Positions 56,401 to 64,000 of a stretch of DNA of 64,000 bases are shown here, piece by piece. A model generated the notes under the pieces. The model was not told the DNA's origin and searched no databases. It saw only the letters and a program-made list of their open reading frames with translations. Origin of the DNA: Serripes groenlandicus (taxonomy: Eukaryota; Mollusca; Bivalvia; Cardiida; Cardiidae); contig JASEVX010000007.1 of the NCBI GenBank assembly GCA_031761405.1, positions 29,042,859-29,106,858 of the forward strand, read 5' to 3'. Each line of letters starts with the position of its first letter. Within the stretch, counting starts at the first letter, position 1. Position numbers and translations under genes: made by a program.

Positions 56401-59400
56401 GCCAAGTCGCATAAAGTGGCATAACAAAATTGCTATAGTCGAATAAAAATGGCATAATAGAAATGATATAGTCACATAACAGTGCCATACATTAATTGCT
56501 TCAGACACATACATGTCGCTCAAAAGAGTAGCTTAAGTGGCATAAAATAGTTGCTTTGACTCGAAGCCTCGACAGTCGTGAAATACTCTCCTTTGGTGTT
56601 TAATCATTCAAGATAAAACAGTTAGATCTTCTATTCTTCAAAAGGTTAAATCGCATTACACTTGAACTGTTATGTACTCCCTTTTTTGTGAAAAAAATGA
56701 CTGTTTGTTTCATAAGTGCTCGTCAACGCACACGTTTTAACCCTTTCCCACATACAAAAGAAATAAATACAATTAATGGATTTTAAATATCAAGTCAATT
56801 ACAGAGACAAATAGGAAAGCATACTTATTGAATAGATGAGTAGTTCCTACTTTTACCACACTGCTTCTAAAAGCCTTCTTTTAATGCGTGAAAATGCTTC
56901 TGCATGTGAAAAATATATTCTGATGGGGTGGCCTTCAGTACTTAAAGATATAGCGTATCCTATTTCAATTTATGGAGATATTTATATATTTAATTAAACG
57001 GCATGAAATGTAAACATTCGGTGGTCTTTCATGATCGTGCACGTACCCCTCCAATGTCAATACATTCGTTTGAAATCAGCACACAATCCTAGAACTAATG
57101 TATTTGATTTTAATTCCAGTGGGATTTAGTATGTGACAATAAGTGGATTGTTGCCATGGTAACAACAATTCAAATGTCCGGTGTTTTGGTGGGATGTTTC
57201 GTAGCCGGTATCCTTGGTGATATGATCGGGAGAAAACCCACGTTCTTTCTGTCACTTTGTCTCGTGATTGTTTTCAACGTCATAGCTTACTTTTCGGTAT
57301 CCTGGGAGATGTATGCTGCCGTTCGTTTTGGCATCGGCCTAGGTAATACTTTTATTTAACATATACGCAGAGGACTAGATAAGAGGGGGTGAACAGGTCT
57401 TTTCCCTCGCTGATACGATTATTTTGATAACCTACAACATAGGGTTTGAATGTCAACAGGGGATTATAGCCAGGAAAAATGCCCCTTGTCTAGAGCTCTG
57501 TAACTCTTACAAAACCCGTTACACGTGGAATACAGTGGTGTAGAGGTAGAGAGTCGGATTCTCGTACCAAAGATCCCGGGTTCGAGTCCCGTGATGAGCG
57601 GGATCTGCATTTGGGATTTTCCACACAAACGGCGCGAGTACTGGTTAATTCGCTAGAAAGCAGACATCGAGCGTGATTGATATAAGCTGACAACTTGTTT
57701 CGCAATCAATGTAAAATATATATGTTTAAACTTAACCCGTTACAGTGCAAAACAACAAATTAAAGCCTTTGGGTGGTGGAACCGATTTTATGAAGACTGT
57801 GCCACCGATATAATGCTTCCGCACAAACTGATCTGTATCTTTAAATAAGTCACAAAACGTTCCAGGAAACTTATAACATACAGTTCCCGTTTCGATCAGA
57901 TCATTGACCACGCGCGTCACTAATACCATAAGGATGGGTTTCCTTTGATCCTGATTAATTGAACGTTATTTTGTAGGATGCGGGTTTTATCTGACAGTCC
58001 AGATCAATCTGATGACGGAATTCATGCCAACGATATGGCGACCCCGTGCCATTGCTATACCGGGATGGTCCCTCGAGTCTGGACTGTACGCACTTGTTGT
58101 CTGGCTGATCAAGGACTGGAAATATATCCATCTAGCAACTGCAGCAGTCGGTATGCCCTTCTTACTGTCTTTCTTGTAAGTATAACACTAGATAGCATTG
58201 GGAAGTCAATCTTAAAGATATACTTAGTCGTGGTACAGACAAATAAACCTGTGAGCATTGGTGAACCACATCCTCGCGGGCTTATCTGGGTATACACTGT
58301 TGGCAATTTAGTCACAGAAACGTAAAGTGAACTTCTGTTAAACGTGGTTTACATGGATTGGATGTTAAGTAATATCTTAGTCTAAGCTTAAGTTCGTCAC
58401 AAAAAAAAGCACGAGGTTAGTTTTCCTGAAGCACTCATATATTTTTCAGTAGTACCTGTTGATAACTCAATGAGTATCGCTTGCCCAAAAGGTCGTAGAA
58501 CGCTACGAAATCAGTCTGAACCTGACCTTTGTGAAACTTTATATTAATATGATCCAAATGTATTATTTTCCTTGAGCTATATGGAATTACTTTCAACCGT
58601 TGCCTTATATTGCCAATGGAGTAGATTTCGTTTTTTACAGAAATCGATATTTGTTCAATGAAGTAGTGAAGTTTTACAAGTATAACTAGATATCACGTCT
58701 GGAACATGGGGTTCTATAACTGTTTTAACGATCATCTTTAGCAGTATACAACATCGGATGTGTCTGATAATATTCAAACTGAATATCAAACACCGTTCCG
58801 CGAGAGATGTGGATATTCTCCTTTCTTCTTCCGGCTTTTCAGACAAATGGTGACCTGTACCTTCAACAAAGAACCCTCTTGTTTCTATATAACGAACCAT
58901 ATCAGGTGTTGGCCAGTTCCTAGGTCTCTGACATAATGACATTCGTTTGTAGTGTTTTGGCCAAGTTTTGAATGGAAATGCTAGCACCAAATCTAGTCTA
59001 GCGCTGTTTTTCGTCAAGGACACTGTGATAACTACTGTGGGACAATGTGTCTCCTTTGACAAATATGCCTTCGATGTGCTAAGTTTTTTGTAATCAAAAT
59101 TACTTTTTCCGTATTTCTAATCTTAACACGTTTTTGTTACGCATCATTTAACATAATCAGTCACTGATAACTCTATAAGCAAATAGTGTTATTTTGCTTT
59201 CATCTTAATATAATCAGGCTCGATTTCTGCTTCCTGAAGACTTGACAAGTACTCACAAGTAATATCAAAGACAAAACCCGCCTGTAACGTGATTCGAACC
59301 CGAAACCTTTGGTTGGTAAGAGAGGTCGGTTGTCGAATGAAAAAGCATTATTACCATTGCAGCTTTGTACAGGAAAGCAGTCGATGGTTAATCACCAAAC

Positions 59401-61830
59401 AGCGGTATAAGGATGCAGAGAACTCCATCGGGTATATCGCCAAAGTCAACGGTCGAGAGGTCCCGGATGTCAGCAAGATCATTACGCGTGCGGAGTCGGA
59501 GTTTCAAACCAAGGACAAGCCCAAAGTAAACGTGTCGTTTTTAGACCTTGTAAGGACAGGTTCAAGGGCGCGGATTACTTTTTCATTGTTTTTTATCTGG
59601 TGAGTCTCATTGTGACAAACGGCATCTGTTTTATCACCAATTGGCTAAATGTGTATGTTGGATGGTCGCGAGTTGCCCGGGAAAAGAGTTATGTGGAGTA
59701 CTGGTGCGAGAGAGCCGGGAAACACATACCGTCGTTGCATAACTGAAATATCGTTGAAAAAGACCTTCATCTCAAAAATAACTATTCGCTTCCAAAGGCA
59801 ATTAGAGGTCTTTGAAAAACAATGCAGATTCAGATGAGACAGCTCGTAACGAACTGTCTCTCCTGAAATCTGCATTGTTTTCCACTTACACATTAGATTT
59901 GTCCAAATTTCTCGTTAAGTAAGGTTTCTTTCTTAATTCATTTGAGTGTTATAAATGTTTAGAATTTGGACACAGGGAGACGCTCGTTTAACTGTTTAAC
60001 ATCGTCGAAGATGTACGACTGTTGACATCGCTTTCACTCCATACAGATGGATATATATTCTCTTTTCACACATGTTTCTAGTTCTATATTAACAAAGTTA
60101 TAAATGCGTAATAAATAGTAATCCGTTTAGACATATACATATACGAGGATGAACAAAGCACGGATCTATCAACTTTACACATTATAATTTGCTTTAAAAG
60201 CATCAATTATGGGCTGTGTTAGATTTGTTAATATATAAACAAACGTCAAGCGTAAAACAAATGCTTATATATTTAGCTAAAATCATCAATGATTTATTGA
60301 TATCACTTTTCTTAGTCTTATGGAGTGTAACGCAACCGACAGTATATGACTATGACTGTTTAGGTGCAAGTGATCGCACGGTTCGACAGCGCAGTCGGTA
60401 GCGACGCATGCCGTTTATTTACTGGTTGTAATATCGAACCCCAGCTCAGTCAACATACTTTCCCATGGTTGACAAAAGTCAATTGTGACAAGCATCATTG
60501 GTCTTCCACCAATGAGATAACAATATATGGGGAAAAACAGCCAGTTGCACAATAGATCAATCATACAATCAATATAACGGTTCAATACTTGTAATTGACA
60601 GGTTTGCCGTTAGTTGCTCGGGTTATGCGCTGTTATTTGGAATTGGCACGTTGTCCGGGGACTTGTATCGAAACATGTTTGTGACCAACATTATCGGGAC
60701 ACCAGTCAAGCTATCCATGTTCCTGTTCGTCAATAGGTAGGTTATGCTCGACAATATTGACCTGTAATGACCTTTTTTTGTGTAGAGTGTTATTATGCAA
60801 AACGAATACGTATTTTAATAAAAAATACTTGGGTGTTTCTTATGAAATTACGAAGTGTTCTCGTTAATATGTAGGTCATATATCGGCACACTTCTCTTCG
60901 GTTTACTTAAGATATTTATTGAGAGAATAAAAGGTTTCGGATAGTGTTGACTCCTATTATTAAGGAGTATTGTGTCATTATATGTAATATATTATTAAGG
61001 AGTATTGTGTCATTATATGTAATATCACAATTTCTTACATTACTTTTAAAAGATGTGGTCAGCTGAGAAGGCAATCGCATAGCCTGTGTATTTGTCTATT
61101 TTTTCTCGAATTGTACTTATATATTTATACGTGAACATTGATTGTGAAACTATTTCTTAGAACTTATATTAATTACTCTCGACGTCTGCTTCCATCATAT
61201 CACTCGTGCCGAGTGTGTGTAGATTGGTTACCTTCTCTGATGTCATGCTATTGCATATACATTTATAAGAGCCGTTTCACGAGAAAACAAACATTATGGA
61301 CTCTGTGTTATGTATCGACCCAGATCAGTCTGCTAGTCCGCAACGTTCGCGCAGACTAATCCGGGCCGACACATTACGTCTCAGGGGGATAGAGATAAAG
61401 AGTTATGATTCCTGAAACAGAAAATCCACAGGAGGCGAAAAGCGTCTGTCAGGGTTAGCCTGCGCGGCATGCTGAGGCTGATCCGAGTATATACCATACG
61501 CAGAGTCCACACTGATGACTTTCTCGTGGAACAGCTCATATGTATGCTCAACCAGAGAGTGAGTGGGTAGGTCCCAATAATACTCCACTCTCACGGGGAA
61601 CGAACACAGGGCCTTTCGATCAGGAGATCGAGCTCTAGCATTGTCTTCCAGTAAGCGCCCTTTAATAACGAATATGCTTCTTTATTCTATAATGTGAAGT
61701 ACCGCGCTCTGTTACTTCAGCCATTTCATTGTGTTGCATAATTTCAGAATTGGGAGAAAAGCCTCGTGTTTTGGATTATATTTTATAACTGGAATATTTG
61801 CTCTTATCGTCGGGATTATTCAGTATGTGG
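53401..61830 (+). CDS. SLC22-type organic ion transporter gene (exons 1-7 of about 10; 3' end outside the window)
   Basis: Seven exons join in a single frame with canonical AG/GT borders: 6, 276, 223, 199, 237, 135 and 83 coding bases (386 codons and one base). With three more exons as in the - strand copy, the protein would be about 497 residues, close to the usual size of SLC22 (about 500-560). Visible family features are a first membrane helix followed by a large Cys-containing extracellular loop, WDLVCDN before helix 2, the MFS loop GDMIGRK between helices 2 and 3, WRPRAIAIPGWSLES in helices 4-5, ESSRWLITKQR after helix 6, and VNRIGRK between helices 8 and 9. SLC22 proteins are plasma-membrane carriers of organic cations, anions, carnitine and similar solutes; substrate cannot be told here. 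Introns hold SINEs, MITEs, a minisatellite, a Mab-21-like fragment and an LTR element. No lesion is seen in the seven exons, so the gene may be functional. Confidence 0.88.
53600..53800 (+). pseudogene. Unrecognised coding-like remnant in intron 1
   Basis: An open frame of 66 codons without ATG start reads RYAHTAIYNKNITSSDWLRK, YFNQIDDALYQKLKSKLIHL, GKIHPDQRTLPPCVRLFSMF and ends at TGA 53798. Composition looks protein-like (charged and aromatic residues in balance), unlike the surrounding intron, but I do not recognise the family. Most likely a transposon fragment. Confidence 0.35.
53803..54075. repeat. 37 bp minisatellite, about 7 units
   Basis: Same unit as 22790-23272 (GTTTAGTTGTTACGAAATGG, GAAAGTAAAATACTCAC). 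It lies in intron 1 of the transporter gene. Confidence 0.9.
54218..54422. mobile_element. TTAA-type MITE, decayed
   Basis: Left TTACCCGTTCCTACTGCATA AGACGACTTTGAAAAG, right TTTCTCCTTTTGCCGCGATG and GCATATGGGAAAGGCATT. The terminal TTAA is lost on the right. Confidence 0.6.
54560..54660 (-). mobile_element. SINE tail fragment
   Basis: GGAGTTTAACACCGATATTA, TTCAGTTATATCACGGCGGC and CAGTTCACATTACCGTCTG form the reverse complement of the SINE 3' region. Confidence 0.65.
54895..55170 (+). CDS. SLC22-like gene exon 2
   Basis: Acceptor TTTGTTCCAG, donor GTTTGT. Codes for the N-terminus (MDSNRMFEELVNNTGGCGRY), the first helix (QWIITFLIQLAKTSVCWSMI), and most of the large extracellular loop with five Cys (in YECESW and GTCDPENYTCDARVY plus two earlier ones) and N-glycosylation sequons (NTTG, NYTC). 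The loop ends SDDMNTIVNE, which runs straight into WDLVCDN of exon 3 as in family members. Confidence 0.9.
56403..56575. repeat. Degenerate GGCATAA repeat
   Basis: Four or five irregular units of about 35-45 bp with the words (A/T)AGTGGCATAA, ATTGCTATAG and TAGTCGAATA. Confidence 0.5.
56736..56915. mobile_element. TTAA-type MITE, diverged
   Basis: Left TTTTAACCCTTTCCCACATA, right part GCTTCTAAAAGCCTTCTTTT and GCTTCTGCATGTGAAAAATA. The arms are only partly conserved. Confidence 0.5.
57120..57342 (+). CDS. SLC22-like gene exon 3
   Basis: Acceptor TTTTAATTCCAG, donor GTAATA. Reads WDLVCDNKWIVAMVTTIQMS, then GVLVGCFVAGILGDMIGRKP (helix 2 and the MFS signature loop), then TFFLSLCLVIVFNVIAYFSV, SWEMYAAVRFGIGLG (helices 3 and 4 start). 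Joins exon 4 within a Gly codon (G|GA). Confidence 0.93.
57535..57722 (+). mobile_element. tRNA-derived SINE, second family
   Basis: The head has GGTGTAGAGGTAGAGAGTCG and B-box GGGTTCGAGTCCC. The body has GACATCGAGCGTGATTGATA and the end CGCAATCAATGTAAAATATA. It is the same family as 33308-33500 but an independent insertion, in intron 3. Confidence 0.85.
57977..58175 (+). CDS. SLC22-like gene exon 4
   Basis: Acceptor TTATTTTGTAG, donor GTAAGT. Reads CGFYLTVQINLMTEFMPTIW, RPRAIAIPGWSLESGLYALV, VWLIKDWKYIHLATAAVGMP, FLLSF: helices 4 to 6 with the conserved E-[FY]-P...R pattern. A longer frame through the exon in another phase (57978-58325) is a shadow. Confidence 0.92.
58655..59062 (-). pseudogene. 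Mab-21-like (cGAS-like receptor family) fragment, copy 1
   Basis: A 135-codon frame opposite to the transporter, in its intron 4. It reads SARLDLVLAFPFKTWPKHYK, then RPRNWPTPDMVRYIETRGFF, VEGTGHHLSEKPEEERRIST, SLAERCLIFSLNIIRHIRCC, ILLKMIVKTVIEP. This order (D-L-V-x-[AC]-F..WP, NWP-[ST]-P-x-[LM]-[IV], [EW]-RIS-x-S-x-AE, then a Cys plus LLK helix) is what I know from the C-terminal half of Mab-21 domains. That family includes cGAS-like receptors and is expanded in bivalves (established knowledge). The N-terminal nucleotidyltransferase core with its metal-binding residues is missing, and the usual W of WRIS is R. It is probably a processed or truncated copy, not a working receptor. Confidence 0.65.
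59363..59599 (+). CDS. SLC22-like gene exon 5
   Basis: Acceptor TTACCATTGCAG, donor GTGAGT. Reads FVQESSRWLITKQRYKDAEN, SIGYIAKVNGREVPDVSKII, TRAESEFQTKDKPKVNVSFL, DLVRTGSRARITFSLFFI: the long cytoplasmic loop after helix 6 beginning with the family ES-x-RWL motif, then the start of helix 7. A SINE begins right after the donor. This exon has no partner in the rearranged copy near 33-36 kb. Confidence 0.9.
59605..59755 (+). mobile_element. SINE 3' fragment next to a splice donor
   Basis: TTGTGACAAACGGCATCTGT, TTTATCACCAATTGGCTAAA, and GCATAACTGAAATATCGTTG AAAAAGAC match the central and tail parts of the 14.5 kb SINE. It starts within about ten bases of the exon 5 donor, so the donor consensus continues into SINE sequence. 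Confidence 0.75.
59820..59877. other. Hairpin shared with the nested MITE at 15870
   Basis: CAATGCAGATTCAGATGAGA and TCTCTCCTGAAATCTGCATTG form a long stem with the loop CAGCTCGTAACGAACTG, itself pairing. It has nearly the same sequence as 15978-16034, so it is probably the core of a second copy of that MITE family. Confidence 0.65.
60375..60560 (+). mobile_element. tRNA-derived SINE
   Basis: Head CGACAGCGCAGTCGGTAGCG and B-box-like ATATCGAACCCC, then CAATTGTGACAAGCATCATT and CAGCCAGTTGCACAATAGAT. It lies in intron 5, close to the acceptor of exon 6. The - strand copy does not have the head at the matching place. Confidence 0.72.
60602..60736 (+). CDS. SLC22-like gene exon 6
   Basis: Acceptor TGTAATTGACAG, donor GTAGGT. 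Completes a Trp codon with exon 5 and reads FAVSCSGYALLFGIGTLSGD, LYRNMFVTNIIGTPVKLSMF, LFVN: helices 7 and 8. Intact, unlike its partner at 34592-34726 which has TAG in place of the Ser codon after Cys. Confidence 0.93.
60956..61025. repeat. 35 bp tandem duplication in intron 6
   Basis: ATTATTAAGGAGTATTGTGT plus 15 bases occurs twice in a row. The duplicated locus near 34345-34380 has it once, so the duplication is younger than the copying of the gene. Confidence 0.9.
61390..61650 (-). mobile_element. SINE-like element, partner of 33715-33985
   Basis: Reverse complement of the element at 33715-33985: tRNA-type head near 61590-61650 and the CCACAGGAGGCGAAAAGCGT part near 61430. Just outside (61310-61380) lies the GATCAGTCTGCTAGTCCGCA repeat as in the other copy. 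Confidence 0.7.
61748..61830 (+). CDS. SLC22-like gene exon 7
   Basis: Acceptor CATAATTTCAG, donor GTAAGG. It completes an Arg codon to give VNRIGRK and continues ASCFGLYFITGIFALIVGII and QYV (helix 9). It ends in phase 1; the next exon is expected to begin like the - strand exon at 32738 (AC ACA). That exon is not between here and 64000. Confidence 0.93.
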
Positions 61831-61864
61831 GTAAGGATATCTTTAAACACTGTATGTTCTATTT

Positions 61865-62070
61865 AATTTAAACATTATTTATTTTACATCGATTGCGAAG
61901 CAAGCTTTCAGCTTATATTAATCACGCTCGATGTCTTCTTCCTGGAGACTTAACCAGTACTCGCGACGTTTGTCCCAAAGTCAGGACCCGCTCATCATGG
62001 GACTCGAACCAGGGACCTTTGATACGAGAGGCCGACGCTCTACCTCTGCACCACTGTCTTCCACAATATT
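61865..62070 (-). mobile_element. tRNA-derived SINE, second family, partner of 33308-33500
   Basis: Reverse complement with head boxes GGGACTCGAACC and CGCTCTACCTCTGCACC at 61998-62052. Present in both duplicated copies, hence inserted before the duplication. Confidence 0.86.
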
Positions 62071-62089
62071 CTATTTGAATACCATTGTT

Positions 62090-62275
62090 ACTGTTTGGTT
62101 TAGCCGCACTAGCTCAGTCGGTAACGACGAGAGCTACCGATCCAAATGTTATGAGTTCGAACCACCCCGGCTCAGCCATTCATTCTTTCCAAAAGTTGAC
62201 CAAGCTAATTATGACTATTGTCCTTCGTCTTCCATCATTGAGGATCTACAATAGTTTATGAGTGACGGTATAACT
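62090..62275 (+). mobile_element. tRNA-derived SINE, partner of 33010-33278
   Basis: Head GCACTAGCTCAGTCGGTAAC with B-box GAGTTCGAACCACC, then CAGCCATTCATTCTTTCC and the shortened tail GACGGTATAACTGAAAAG. Confidence 0.86.
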
Positions 62276-62343
62276 GAAAAGTGAAAAGTAATGTTACTTA
62301 CTTATCACAAGTATATAACTGAAAAATAATGTTACTTGCTTAT

Positions 62344-62846
62344 TGTTAAGTACAACAAGCTCATGTCGACTCCATCATTTATTGATCTAAGGGACATCAC
62401 TCAATACAAACTATAAGTATACAATCAAAGGTCTAAGAGTACTTGACATCTCCCTTTTTATGAACCTAGATATTTGTTCAAATAACTCGATAGTATTTAT
62501 ATATGTAAATGACCACATAGCTATTTAAAAACTGTAAGATACTTGTAACTATTTCAAAATGTTTTCAATAATGTATTACTCTGTTTATTTAATACACTTT
62601 TTATAGATGACCATAAAGCTGCATGTTTTAGCAAACTTCATTGTAATTAATATTTCTGTGTATTAATGTCGATGTCACTTTTATTCTAACATAAAAACTA
62701 TTAAACTGTTTAATTGTCTTAGTATTGTTCTTTTAGCTATTTCCTATAGCAGTGATTAACTTGAACTAAAGTACATGTTTAAATTCCTATAATATAATAA
62801 TCGTCTTTCTGCCTCTGATCTCAGTTTATCTGATCTTACTCTGTCA
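62344..62846 (-). repeat. 3' LTR of the Gypsy-like element
   Basis: Bounded by TGTTAAG on the + strand at 62344 and CTGTCA ending at 62846, that is TG...CA on either strand. The right border is next to the purine tract and the left border coincides with the end of homology to the 32.7 kb intron. AATAAA-like signals exist inside but I do not place the R region. Confidence 0.75.
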
Positions 62847-62849
62847 ATT

Positions 62850-62870
62850 GTTCTTTCTCTTCTTTTCTTG
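62850..62870 (-). promoter_or_regulatory. Polypurine tract
   Basis: On the - strand CAAGAAAAGAAGAGAAAGAA immediately precedes the LTR, the position of the plus-strand primer of LTR retrotransposons. Confidence 0.65.
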
Positions 62871-63199
62871 CGAGAAGTGTCTTTTCCCTTCCTGATATTT
62901 ATCCATTGTGAATAATGAATATCTACACTATTGAACTATTTCACTTTAGTGACTGAAGTATTCGCTATGACGTACTTTTGAAATTTAATCCTAATCTTTT
63001 TAATTTCTAATTGCTCTTAAAAGCTATTCCAAATTTTCAATTTCTTTTCCAAATGTATTACCCAGAAAAGATATATCAACTCTGTCAAAGACTAGCAAAT
63101 CTTTATAAAAGTCAACAGATCTTTCTAAAAATATTCTAATTCTAATTTTCTCATTCTAAAATTTAGAATCTTTCATTTTTATTTAGATGACTTTTTTTT

Positions 63200-64000
63200 C
63201 TAAACAAATACCTCATCACTCACTGTATTACACGCGAATTCTTCATATTTCGATGGAAATTTCACATTTCTTCCTGATCTTGTCGTTTTACCTAAGTCTT
63301 TCTGAATATTCAAATCACTTTGAACTACACTCTCTGACTGATTATCACTCAAGACCTGTGTGGATTCCGATTCTCCTTGAATTGGATTATAAGGCGAAAC
63401 TGTTTCATACAACTTCGGTGGACTTGGATCAGATTGTCCCTGGTATCTGTATTCAAAACGAGCTTTCGTTGGTTTCAGGTGTTTCCGATTACGACACAGT
63501 TGTCTCCCTTCGTTTGTTTCCACTACATACGACCTTGGCGTGTGATGTTTCTTAACCACAGTACCTGGTACAACCTGTTTATTATGTTCTATCATGACAT
63601 TTTGTCCATCTTTCAACTGAGACAATTGTTTTTTACCACAATGTTGGTTGTAATACTTTCTTTGTTTACTCTGACGTTGATTATACAAGTGTTTAACGTT
63701 TTCAGTACCTGTATAATTTGGTTTTAACAGTGATTTTGCTGCTGGGAGTTTTGATTTTAATCGTCTACCAATGTGCAATTGTGCTGGTGATAAACCAATA
63801 CCCTCTAATGGTGTGTTTCTATAGTCCATAAGCACTTTATTTGGATCACTGCTTTTCTTTATCAGATTGTTTACTGTTTGTACATAGCGTTCTGTTTGTC
63901 CATTTGCTTGACTATAATGGGGACTTGTTGTTGTGTGTACAAATTGATATTCGTCAGCAAATCTCTTAAATTCATTTCTTGCGAATTGCGGTCCGTTGTC
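63200..64000 (-). CDS. Gag-Pol integrase part of a Gypsy-like element (partial, open to the window edge)
   Basis: The frame is open from 64000 down to a TAG at 63200 (266 codons). It begins in the integrase core: DNGPQFARNEFKRFA with the second catalytic Asp, then SPHYSQANGQTERYVQTVNN with the catalytic Glu in NGQTE. It continues with the integrase tail (YRNTPLEGIGLSPAQLHIGR and LKDGQNVMIEHNK) and a GPY/F-like region with PRSYVVET and CRNRKHLKP. It ends with a Ser/Gln-rich extension and RSGRNVKFP. There are no stops, so the insertion may be young. The first catalytic Asp, RT, protease and Gag are outside. In an active element this protein inserts the cDNA into host DNA. Confidence 0.9.
   Translation of the reverse strand, partial: DNGPQFARNEFKRFADEYQFVHTTTSPHYSQANGQTERYVQTVNNLIKKSSDPNKVLMDYRNTPLEGIGLSPAQLHIGRRLKSKLPAAKSLLKPNYTGTENVKHLYNQRQSKQRKYYNQHCGKKQLSQLKDGQNVMIEHNKQVVPGTVVKKHHTPRSYVVETNEGRQLCRNRKHLKPTKARFEYRYQGQSDPSPPKLYETVSPYNPIQGESESTQVLSDNQSESVVQSDLNIQKDLGKTTRSGRNVKFPSKYEEFACNTVSDEVFV

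Larger units (their letters stand above)
55171..57119 (+). other. Intron 2 of the SLC22-like gene
   Basis: 1949 bases. It contains a degenerate short repeat at 56403-56575 and a MITE at 56736-56915; the rest shows no feature. The - strand frames at 55907-56367 have no motif. Confidence 0.7.
62344..64000 (-). mobile_element. Ty3/Gypsy-like LTR retrotransposon, 3' part (continues beyond the window)
   Basis: From right to left it has an integrase frame to 63200, an AT-rich spacer, a purine tract (on the - strand) at 62850-62870 and a 503 bp LTR at 62344-62846. The paralogous intron at about 32765 has no element at the matching place, giving an empty site, with CTTAT as the likely target duplication. 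It is inserted in intron 7 of the transporter gene, opposite to it. An element of this type usually spans several kb, so exons 8-10 of the gene should lie well beyond 64000. Confidence 0.85.

Noticed and set aside
57978..58325. 115-codon frame over exon 4
   Set aside because: Out of phase with the transporter reading frame; it crosses the exon 4 donor and has no motif.
63187..63727. Two + strand frames of 116-122 codons at the right end
   Set aside because: Antisense shadows of the integrase frame on the - strand.

Overview
This 64 kb window is eukaryotic, AT-rich, gene-poor genomic DNA. I infer a mollusc, probably a bivalve. The reasons are many tRNA-derived SINEs whose tails resemble TGATATGACTGAAATATTG, a repeat family with GGACCATNGTGGTCC heads, TTAA-flanked MITEs, several non-LTR retrotransposons, and fragments that look like Mab-21/cGAS-like receptor sequence. 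No bacterial operon, rRNA gene or CRISPR array is visible. The tRNA-like segments I found are SINE heads, not tRNA genes.

The one real host gene I can build is an SLC22-type organic ion transporter (MFS) on the + strand from 53401 to beyond the right edge. Seven coding exons (53401-53406, 54895-55170, 57120-57342, 57977-58175, 59363-59599, 60602-60736, 61748-61830) join in phase with consensus splice sites. They give the N-terminal two thirds of the protein, including WDLVCDN, GDMIGRK and VNRIGRK. A second, broken copy lies on the - strand at 30893-34726. It holds the C-terminal five exons down to the PETKGQPL tail and a stop codon, but has a TAG in one exon and a splice phase that does not fit. 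A third fragment, the promoter plus the two-codon first exon, lies on the + strand at about 18600-19160, cut off by a LINE. The - copy is joined at about 35070 to a direct-orientation copy of intron 4, so the locus has been through duplication, inversion and deletion. Intron 4 also carries a Mab-21-like fragment on the opposite strand, present in both copies.

Layout: 1-7.3 kb is non-coding DNA with microsatellites, a GATA/GACA-rich array and copies of a 0.9-1 kb repeat family (called R1 here). 7.7-13.8 kb is a satellite made of mixed 47 and 61 bp units with a 1000 bp higher-order duplication. 14-16.1 kb holds a SINE and nested MITEs. 16.15-18.26 kb is a 49 bp satellite. 18.6-19.16 kb is the SLC22 5' fragment. 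19.3-22.7 kb and 23.6-26.95 kb are two decayed LINEs. 27-30.7 kb is mostly non-coding with MITE, SINE and foldback relics. 30.9-36 kb is the SLC22 pseudogene and its rearranged flank. 36.8-43.5 kb is a LINE tail followed by a tandem R1 array. 43.5-50 kb is non-coding and includes a 2.4 kb element with about 13 internal units of about 165 bp. 50-53.4 kb is the upstream region of the transporter gene with satellite, minisatellite and TIR-element insertions. 53.4-62.3 kb is the transporter gene. 62.34-64.0 kb is the 3' end of a Ty3/Gypsy-like LTR retrotransposon on the - strand, inserted in transporter intron 7.

Family assignments rest on reading motifs by eye; no search was run. Boundaries of repeats are approximate unless stated.
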